Notes under the pieces: generated by a model | What the model was told of the DNA's origin: nothing | The model's input: only the letters and a program-made list of their open reading frames with translations | Databases searched by the model: none | In this document: one piece after another, positions 5,905 to 10,560 of the stretch | How the letters are laid out: the number at the start of each line of letters is the position of its first letter | Numbering within the stretch: position 1 is the stretch's first letter | Translations under genes and position numbers: made by a program | Assembly (NCBI GenBank): GCA_021779775.1 | Contig: JAJYAB010000040.1 | Span: 1-10,560, forward strand | Length of the DNA: 10,560 bases | DNA from: Actinomycetes bacterium | Lineage (GTDB): Bacteria; Actinomycetota; Acidimicrobiia; Acidimicrobiales; UBA8190 | Direction: 5' to 3'

Positions 5905-7884
5905 CAGGGCCGATCGGTGCCGGGCGGCGAGGTCGACCAGCTCCGCCATGATCCGGCCGAAGTCGAAGTCTTTCGGCGTGTACACGGCGGCCACGCCTTT
6001 GCCCTTCAAGATCTCGGCATCCTCAGGTGGGATGATGCCGCCCACCACCACCGGCACGACCACCCCGGCGGCCACCAGGCGGTCCATGACCTCGGGGACC
6101 AGCTCGAGGTGGCTGCCCGACAGGATGGAGATGCCGACTACGTCGACGTCCTCGTCGCGCGCGGCGAGGGCGATCTCTTCTGGGGACAGCCGGATGCCCT
6201 GGTAGATGACCTCGAAGCCGGCGTCGCGCGCCGCGACGGCGATCTGCTCGGCACCGTTGGAGTGCCCGTCGAGGCCTGGTTTGGCGACGAGGAGCCTGGG
6301 CGGCCCTCCGGTGCGCGCGGCCAGCGCCTGCGACTCCTCGATCACGCCGGCCAGGCTATTGCCGCGCTGGCCGACCGCGCCGGCAACGCCGGTCGGCGCC
6401 CGGTACTCCCCGAACACCTCGCGCAGCGCTCCGGCCCATTCGCCGGTGGTGCCACCGGCATGGGCCAGGGCGATGGTGGCCGGCATGATGTTGACCGAGG
6501 CGTCGGCCGCGGCACGGCGTAGCTCGCCGAGTGCTGCGTGCACGGCCGACGTGTCGCGGGACGATCGCCAGGCGGCGACGTCTTCGCGCAGCTCCTGCTC
6601 GACGGCCGGGTCGACCTTTAAGACGGTGGAAGTGCCCTCGTCCGCCGTGCCGAGGGGCGAGGGCTCGGTTCCGGTGAAGCAGTTGACGCCGACGACCTGC
6701 AGGTCACCGCTTTCGATCCGCTGCACCCGCTCCGCCTGGCTGACCACCAGGCGCCGCTTCAGCTCGTCGATCGCGTCGAAGGCGCCGCCCAGGGCCAACA
6801 CGTCGTCGAGCTCGGCGGATGCCTCGACCACGAGCTCTGCGGTTCGGGCCTCGATAACCCTCGACCCCTCGAAGATGTCGCCATGCTCGAGGAGGTCGGT
6901 CTCGAAGGCAAGGATCTGCTGGATCCGCAGCGACCACTGCTGGTCCCAGGGACGGGGGAGCCCCAATGCTTCGTTCCAGGCCGGCAGCTGCACCGCCCTT
7001 GCCCGGGCATCGCGCGACAGCGTGACCCCCAGGGCTTCGAGCACGATGCGCGGCACGTTGTTCTCCGGCTGCGCTTCGGTGAGGCCCAGCGAATTGACCT
7101 GGACTCCATAGCGGAAGCGGCGGAGCTTGGGATCCTGCACCCCGTAGCGCTCCAGGCAGATCCGGTCCCACATGGTGGTGAAGGCCCGCATCTTGCAGGT
7201 TTCCTCTACGAAACGGATGCCCGCATTGACGAAGAACGAGATCCGGCCCACCACGGCAGGCAGCTCGCCGGGTTCGATCTTTCCCGAGTCGCGCACAGCG
7301 TCGAGCACGCTCACGGCAGTGGCCAGCGCGTAGGCGAGCTCCTGCACCGGGGTAGCCCCCGCCTCCTGCAGGTGGTAGCTGCACACGTTGATCGGGTTCC
7401 ACTTGGGCATGTGCCGGACCGTGTGGGCGATCACGTCGACGATCAGCCGGCGGCTCGGTCCTGGCGGGAAGATGTACGTGCCGCGCGACAGGTACTCCTT
7501 CACGATGTCGTTCTGGGTGGTGCCTGCCAGGACCGCCTGGTCGACCCCGGTGTCCTGCGCGTGGGCGATGTACAGGCCGAGGAGCCACGCGGCGGTGGCG
7601 TTGATCGTCATCGACGTGTTCATGTCCCCGACGGGGATGCCGTCGAGCAGCTGCTCCATGTGCCCCCGGTGGGCCACAGGCACACCGACCTTGCCCACCT
7701 CTCCTGCCGCCTCTGCGGCATCGGGGTCGTACCCGATCTGCGTGGGCAGGTCGAAGGCGATCGACAGGCCGGTCTGTCCCTTGGCCAGGTTGGTCCGGTA
7801 CAAGGCGTTGGACGCCCGAGCCGAGGAGTGGCCCGAGTACGTGCGCATCATCCAGGGCTTGTCGCGTCCGCCGTCAGCTCCCAT
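5896..7884 (-). CDS. ecm: Ethylmalonyl-CoA mutase / MeaA-type B12-dependent acyl-CoA mutase
   Basis: A 662-residue single-chain mutase: an N-terminal methylmalonyl-CoA mutase-like barrel (about 10-500) and a C-terminal cobalamin domain (about 530-657). The RTYSGHS segment has His where methylmalonyl-CoA mutases usually have Phe (RPYAGFS), as in the Ecm/MeaA branch. Other marks are GQTGLSIAFDLPTQ, MNTSMTINATA, NPINVCSYHLQEAGATPVQE (His171 being the likely acid) and the B12 motif D539-G-H541-xx-G544. Ecm converts ethylmalonyl-CoA to methylsuccinyl-CoA using adenosylcobalamin. ATG 7884 is chosen because GGAGAG lies 9 nt upstream; ATG 7893 touches GGAGAG with no spacing. The gene follows the 3-hydroxybutyryl-CoA dehydrogenase on the same strand with no TAnnnT box in the gap, so they are probably one operon. 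Another acyl-CoA mutase activity of this clade is possible. Confidence 0.9.
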   Translation of the reverse strand: MGADGGRDKPWMMRTYSGHSSARASNALYRTNLAKGQTGLSIAFDLPTQIGYDPDAAEAAGEVGKVGVPVAHRGHMEQLLDGIPVGDMNTSMTINATAAWLLGLYIAHAQDTGVDQAVLAGTTQNDIVKEYLSRGTYIFPPGPSRRLIVDVIAHTVRHMPKWNPINVCSYHLQEAGATPVQELAYALATAVSVLDAVRDSGKIEPGELPAVVGRISFFVNAGIRFVEETCKMRAFTTMWDRICLERYGVQDPKLRRFRYGVQVNSLGLTEAQPENNVPRIVLEALGVTLSRDARARAVQLPAWNEALGLPRPWDQQWSLRIQQILAFETDLLEHGDIFEGSRVIEARTAELVVEASAELDDVLALGGAFDAIDELKRRLVVSQAERVQRIESGDLQVVGVNCFTGTEPSPLGTADEGTSTVLKVDPAVEQELREDVAAWRSSRDTSAVHAALGELRRAAADASVNIMPATIALAHAGGTTGEWAGALREVFGEYRAPTGVAGAVGQRGNSLAGVIEESQALAARTGGPPRLLVAKPGLDGHSNGAEQIAVAARDAGFEVIYQGIRLSPEEIALAARDEDVDVVGISILSGSHLELVPEVMDRLVAAGVVVPVVVGGIIPPEDAEILKGKGVAAVYTPKDFDFGRIMAELVDLAARHRSALAD

Positions 7885-7957
7885 CGTGCTCATCTCTCCA
7901 TTGTGCCCGGCATCGGCGTGGAGCTGCCGGCACCGGGATCGTCTCAGCTCGCCTGAG

Positions 7958-8815
7958 TCATCTCTTGCTGTAGTCGTAGAACCCGCGCCCGGACTTCCGG
8001 CCGAGCTGTTCCGCGGACACCATGCGGCGCAGCAACGGCACGGCGGCGTAGCTCGGGTCGCGGAATTCCTCGTACAGCGCGTCGAGGATGGCCAGGCTGG
8101 TGTCGAGGCCCACCAGGTCCAACAGGGCGAACGGTCCCATGGGGAACCCGCACCCGCCCTTCATGGCGTCGTCGATGCCTTCACTGGTCCCGACGCCGGA
8201 CTCGAGCAGTCGGACCGCGTTGTTAAGGTAGGGGAAGAGCAGAGCGTTCACGATGAACCCGGCCTGGTCCTTGACCACGACTGCCGTCTTGCCGCAGGCC
8301 TCGGCGAACGCCACGGCGGTCGCCATGGTGGCATCGCTGGCCGTGAGGGGTCGGACCACTTCGACCAGCGCCATCACCGGTGCCGGGTTGAAGAAGTGGA
8401 TGCCGCAGACCCGGTCGGGCCGGCCGGTCTCCATGGCCATCTCGACCACTGGCAAGGTGGAGGTGTTCGTGGCCAGGATCGTGCTGTCGGGGCAGATCCG
8501 GTCGAGCTCGCTGAACAGGTGCTTCTTCACCGCCAGGTCCTCGACCACCGACTCGATCACCAGGTCGCAGCCTGCCAGCTCGCCGAGGTCGGACACCGGG
8601 ATGACCCTGGCTAGCGCGGCGTCACGGTCAGCCTCGGCCAGCTTGCCCTTGTCGACCTGACGGTTCAGGGATTTCTCCATGCCCGCTACGGTGGCATCGG
8701 CCGATGCCTGGGTACGCGAACGGAGCACCACCTCGAACCCGCTGACGGCCGCCGTCTCGGCGATGCCCGACCCCATGATCCCCGAGCCCACGATTCCCAC
8801 GCGCTTGATCGACAT
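7958..8815 (-). CDS. hbd: 3-hydroxybutyryl-CoA dehydrogenase (3-hydroxyacyl-CoA dehydrogenase family)
   Basis: A 285-residue NAD(P)-dependent enzyme interconverting acetoacetyl-CoA and 3-hydroxybutyryl-CoA (or short homologues). The Rossmann motif GSGIMGSG lies at 10-17, Ser119 in NTST contacts substrate, and the catalytic pair is His140 in HFFNP and Glu152. The C-terminal dimerisation domain contains KDQAGFIVN and ends with RKSGRGFYDY. Length matches stand-alone bacterial enzymes. The start is ATG 8815: it sits 7 nt after TAACAT, whereas the more upstream ATG 8824 overlaps that box, and KRVGIVGSG begins at once as in relatives. It is probably the first gene of an operon with the downstream mutase. 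That pairing suggests C4 acyl-CoA metabolism such as the ethylmalonyl-CoA pathway. Confidence 0.95.
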   Translation of the reverse strand: MSIKRVGIVGSGIMGSGIAETAAVSGFEVVLRSRTQASADATVAGMEKSLNRQVDKGKLAEADRDAALARVIPVSDLGELAGCDLVIESVVEDLAVKKHLFSELDRICPDSTILATNTSTLPVVEMAMETGRPDRVCGIHFFNPAPVMALVEVVRPLTASDATMATAVAFAEACGKTAVVVKDQAGFIVNALLFPYLNNAVRLLESGVGTSEGIDDAMKGGCGFPMGPFALLDLVGLDTSLAILDALYEEFRDPSYAAVPLLRRMVSAEQLGRKSGRGFYDYSKR

Positions 8816-8822
8816 GCGAAGC

Positions 8823-8828
8823 ATGTTA
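8823..8828 (-). promoter_or_regulatory. Candidate -10 box of a leaderless hbd-ecm transcript
   Basis: Minus-strand TAACAT (TAnnnT) ends 7 nt before ATG 8815, giving a transcript that starts at or next to the start codon. No Shine-Dalgarno sequence is present. It overlaps the alternative ATG 8824, which argues against that start. Confidence 0.6.
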
Positions 8829-8839
8829 CCGAGGCGCCG

Positions 8840-8858
8840 GCGCTGCCAGCGGCAGCGC
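8840..8858. promoter_or_regulatory. 8-bp perfect inverted repeat, candidate operator
   Basis: GCGCTGCC-AGC-GGCAGCGC is a perfect 8-bp palindrome with a 3-base centre, in the divergent region between hbd and the S51-like gene. Its centre is about 34 bp upstream of the predicted hbd transcription start, where the -35 region would be. No U-tract follows. TGCCAGCG inside it recurs in both copies of the nearby 24-bp duplication. Confidence 0.45.
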
Positions 8859-8881
8859 GAGGTACCCGCAGCACATGGTGC

Positions 8882-8929
8882 TGCAGTGCCAGCGCTCTAC
8901 AGTGTTGCAGTGCCAGCGCTCTACAGTGT
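8882..8929 (+). repeat. 24-bp perfect tandem duplication carrying the promoter box
   Basis: Two identical 24-base copies lie at 8882-8905 and 8906-8929. Each begins TGCAGTGCCAGCG and ends CTCTACAGTGT, and so carries one TACAGT (TAnnnT) box. The second copy ends 5 bases before ATG 8935. Confidence 0.95.
8922..8927 (+). promoter_or_regulatory. Candidate -10 box of a leaderless S51-like gene transcript
   Basis: TACAGT ends 7 nt before ATG 8935, the same layout as at 4105 and 8815. An identical TACAGT at 8898-8903, produced by the 24-bp duplication, would give a second start about 24 nt upstream. Confidence 0.6.
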
Positions 8930-8934
8930 CGACC

Positions 8935-9609
8935 ATGAATGGAGCGTGCGGGCCGCTAGCCCTCGTCGGTGGGTCGGAATGGACCGATGGCTGCGACTTC
9001 GACGCCGATCTGCTGGCCGCCTCAGGGGGATCCGACGTCGTGGTCCTCCCGACGGCGGCCGCCTACGAGCACCCGTCGAAGGTCGTAGCGCATGCCGAAG
9101 CCTGGTTCGCTGCCCTGGGCGCCACCGCACGGGGGCTGGGTGTCCTCGGGCGGATCGACGCCGAGGACGAGGGAAACGCCGCAGTTGTCCGTGACGCCCG
9201 CTTCGTGTACCTGAGCAGCGGCTCGGCCATGCACCTGCGGTCGGTGTTGAAGGGGTCGGCGGTATGGGAGGCCCTCGTCCATGCGTGGAACCAGGGGGCG
9301 GTGGTGGCCGGCGCCGGTGCGGGCGGCATGGTGCTCACCGACCCGATGGTCGATCCCCGCGGGGGTGCACTGACGGTCGGTCTGGGCATGGTGGAGCATC
9401 TGGCCATGGTGTCGCACCTGGGCCATGAGAACGCAGAAAAGGTCCACCGCTCCATCGCTCTGGCCGCTCCGGGGCTGCCCGTCGCCGGGGTTCCCGAGCG
9501 TACGGCGCTCATCCGGGCGCCCGACGGGTCGTGGCACCAGGCCGGGCCCGGCACGGTGCAGGTTTTCGTCAGCGGCCGGCCCGCCGGTTTCGACGCCCTG
9601 CCCAGCTGA
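8935..9609 (+). CDS. S51 peptidase / class I glutamine amidotransferase-like protein lacking the nucleophile
   Basis: A 224-residue protein with the fold of peptidase E/cyanophycinase (family S51). LALVGGSEW near the start, SDVVVLPTAAAYE, FVYLSSGSAMHLRSVL, a nucleophile-elbow region VVAGAGAGGMVL, DPMVDPRGG and VSHLGHENAEK follow family order. In active members the elbow reads GxSAGA; here Gly128 stands at the serine position (G126-A-G-A-G130). The probable catalytic His161 remains. It may therefore be a non-catalytic relative with a binding role, unless another residue serves. ATG 8935 is chosen for its TAnnnT box 7 nt upstream and because PLALVGG follows directly; an in-frame ATG at 8875 would translate the duplication. 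Four bases separate its stop from the next gene, suggesting an operon. The biological role is unknown. Confidence 0.82.
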   Translation: MNGACGPLALVGGSEWTDGCDFDADLLAASGGSDVVVLPTAAAYEHPSKVVAHAEAWFAALGATARGLGVLGRIDAEDEGNAAVVRDARFVYLSSGSAMHLRSVLKGSAVWEALVHAWNQGAVVAGAGAGGMVLTDPMVDPRGGALTVGLGMVEHLAMVSHLGHENAEKVHRSIALAAPGLPVAGVPERTALIRAPDGSWHQAGPGTVQVFVSGRPAGFDALPS

Positions 9610-9613
9610 GCAG

Positions 9614-10560
9614 GTGGGCTGCCGGCGGGCGCCAGTCGCAGGAGCGCCCGGCCGGGGGCTCCTGCGGATCTGGTGGGCCGGCTGCCTGGTGTTCGCCGCC
9701 CAGGGGGCGGGCGGTGTCGCGTGGAGCCGCCATGTCTGGGACCGGTTCTCGCTCACCGCCGACTTCGGCTCCTACGCCCAGGCGTGGCACGACATTGGCA
9801 CTGGCCACCTCGATCCGTTCGACACCGTCTTCGCCTACCACTACCCGCACTTCGGGTACCCGTTCTGGCAGAGCCATCTCGAGCTCCTCATGTGGCCGTT
9901 GGCCTTGCTGCGGTTCGTCCATGACAGCGCTTTCGACCTGCTGGTTGCCCAGGACATCGCCCTGGCCGGGGCTGGGCTGGCAGCCCTCCGGTTCGGCCTC
10001 GAGCTTGTCGCCAGCCGGTGGCCGGAGCAGCAGCGGGGGGCCCAGCTGGCCGGCATCGGACTGCTGGCCCTGCTCGTCCTCGATCCGTGGACGTATTGGA
10101 GCATGTCCTACGACTTCCATCTGCAGCCCTTCGCCGTGCTGCTCACCGTGCTCGCCGCGCGCGACCTGTGGCTCGGCCGGCGCCGCGCCTGGCTCTGGGT
10201 GGCAGGAGCCCTGGCATGTGGCGACGTGGCCGGTTCCTACGTGGCCGCGGTCGGTGTCGCAGCAGTGTGCAGCGGGCGGCCGTTGCGCCGGCCCGGGGCG
10301 GCGCTCGTCCTGGCTGGCCTGGGGTGGATCATCGTGGCGAGCGCCATCGGATCAGGCAAAGGGTCGCTGCTGGCGGCGCGCTACGGCTACCTGGCCCACG
10401 TGAGCGGCCGGGCGGGGCTCGCCGCCACCGTCGCCGTCCTCGCCGGCCTGCTGACGCATCTCGGCGACGTGTGGCGGGTGCTGCACGAGCGCATCGGGGC
10501 CATGGGGGCGTTCGTCGCCGGCTCCGGCACGTTGGGCCTCGTCGCTCCGCTCGGTGCCGC
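9614..10560 (+). CDS. DUF2079-like polytopic membrane protein (5' part)
   Basis: An open frame of 315 codons that runs off the window end. After a short basic N-terminus there is a first membrane segment (about 16-37, LLRIWWAGCLVFAAQ onward), then a loop with TADFGSYAQAWHDIGTGHLDPFDT and PFWQSHLELLMWPLALL, then further hydrophobic segments. The QAWHDIGTGHLDPF and DFHLQPFAVLL segments recall DUF2079 membrane proteins (COG3463), whose function is unknown and which resemble glycosyltransferase-type multi-pass proteins. Translation probably starts at GTG 9614, four bases after the preceding stop; no good ribosome binding site is seen, so coupling to the upstream gene is likely. The next in-frame GTG (9689) would cut into the first membrane segment. 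Confidence 0.75.
   Translation, partial: MGCRRAPVAGAPGRGLLRIWWAGCLVFAAQGAGGVAWSRHVWDRFSLTADFGSYAQAWHDIGTGHLDPFDTVFAYHYPHFGYPFWQSHLELLMWPLALLRFVHDSAFDLLVAQDIALAGAGLAALRFGLELVASRWPEQQRGAQLAGIGLLALLVLDPWTYWSMSYDFHLQPFAVLLTVLAARDLWLGRRRAWLWVAGALACGDVAGSYVAAVGVAAVCSGRPLRRPGAALVLAGLGWIIVASAIGSGKGSLLAARYGYLAHVSGRAGLAATVAVLAGLLTHLGDVWRVLHERIGAMGAFVAGSGTLGLVAPLGA

Noticed and set aside
6883..7956. Long plus-strand open frame opposite the mutase
   Set aside because: It is a shadow of a strongly recognisable mutase gene; no domain or ribosome binding site was seen.
7894..7957. Separate promoter for the mutase gene in the 64-bp gap after hbd
   Set aside because: No TAnnnT box was found on the minus strand in the gap; co-transcription with hbd is simpler.
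8816..8824. ATG 8824 as the start of the 3-hydroxybutyryl-CoA dehydrogenase
   Set aside because: This ATG overlaps the TAACAT box; ATG 8815 has the correct spacing and a family-like N-terminus.
8875..8934. In-frame ATG 8875 as start of the S51-like gene
   Set aside because: The added residues would be a translated 24-bp duplication (VLQCQRST twice), and the promoter box lies downstream of that ATG.

Overview
This is a GC-rich window (roughly two thirds G+C by eye) that reads like a chromosomal segment of a high-GC actinobacterium. Three things point that way: an acyl-CoA carboxylase beta subunit followed by a tiny overlapping epsilon-like gene, genes that look leaderless with a TAnnnT box just before ATG, and frequent GTG starts. 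The protein flavour (a LivG-like ATPase with an LPTG-type signature, a stand-alone S51-like protein, a MeaA/Ecm mutase, a DUF2079-like membrane protein) would suit Acidimicrobiia, but that placement is inference. No rRNA, tRNA, CRISPR array, transposase, integrase or phage gene was seen.

Layout: (1) 1-498 (+), the 3' part of an enoyl-CoA hydratase/isomerase-family gene, then 602-2119 (+), a type B carboxylesterase. (2) Converging on it, 2130-2927 (-), a short-chain dehydrogenase, preceded on the same strand by 3095-3853 (-), a branched-chain amino acid type ABC ATPase. (3) A 251-bp divergent intergenic region, 3854-4104, holding two separate tandem duplications and a likely leaderless promoter. 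(4) 4105-5661 (+), an acyl-CoA carboxylase carboxyltransferase (PccB/AccD family), with an epsilon-subunit-like gene overlapping its end (5658-5894). (5) Converging on this with a 1-bp gap, a minus-strand pair: 3-hydroxybutyryl-CoA dehydrogenase (7958-8815) followed by an ethylmalonyl-CoA mutase/MeaA-type B12 mutase (5896-7884). (6) A 119-bp divergent region, 8816-8934, with a palindrome, a 24-bp duplication and two opposed leaderless promoters. (7) 8935-9609 (+), an S51 peptidase-like protein that has lost its nucleophile serine, and 9614-10560 (+), a DUF2079-like membrane protein running off the end. No gene-free stretch exceeds 300 bases.

Function: most of the window concerns short-chain acyl-CoA chemistry. 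The dehydrogenase acts on C4 3-hydroxyacyl-CoA, the mutase rearranges ethylmalonyl-CoA (or a similar branched acyl-CoA), and the carboxylase carboxylates a short acyl-CoA. Together with the hydratase-family gene these fit part of an ethylmalonyl-CoA-type route or branched-chain/fatty acid degradation; crotonyl-CoA carboxylase/reductase, methylsuccinyl-CoA dehydrogenase and the biotin carboxylase subunit are not in the window.

The least expected signal is not a gene. Five perfect short tandem duplications (units of 14, 15, 15, 18 and 24 bp) all lie at gene boundaries, and I saw none inside genes. Several of them copy a TAnnnT box or a stop codon. The starts at 4105, 8815 and 8935 also share exactly the same TAnnnT-7 nt-ATG layout, which I read as leaderless promoters.
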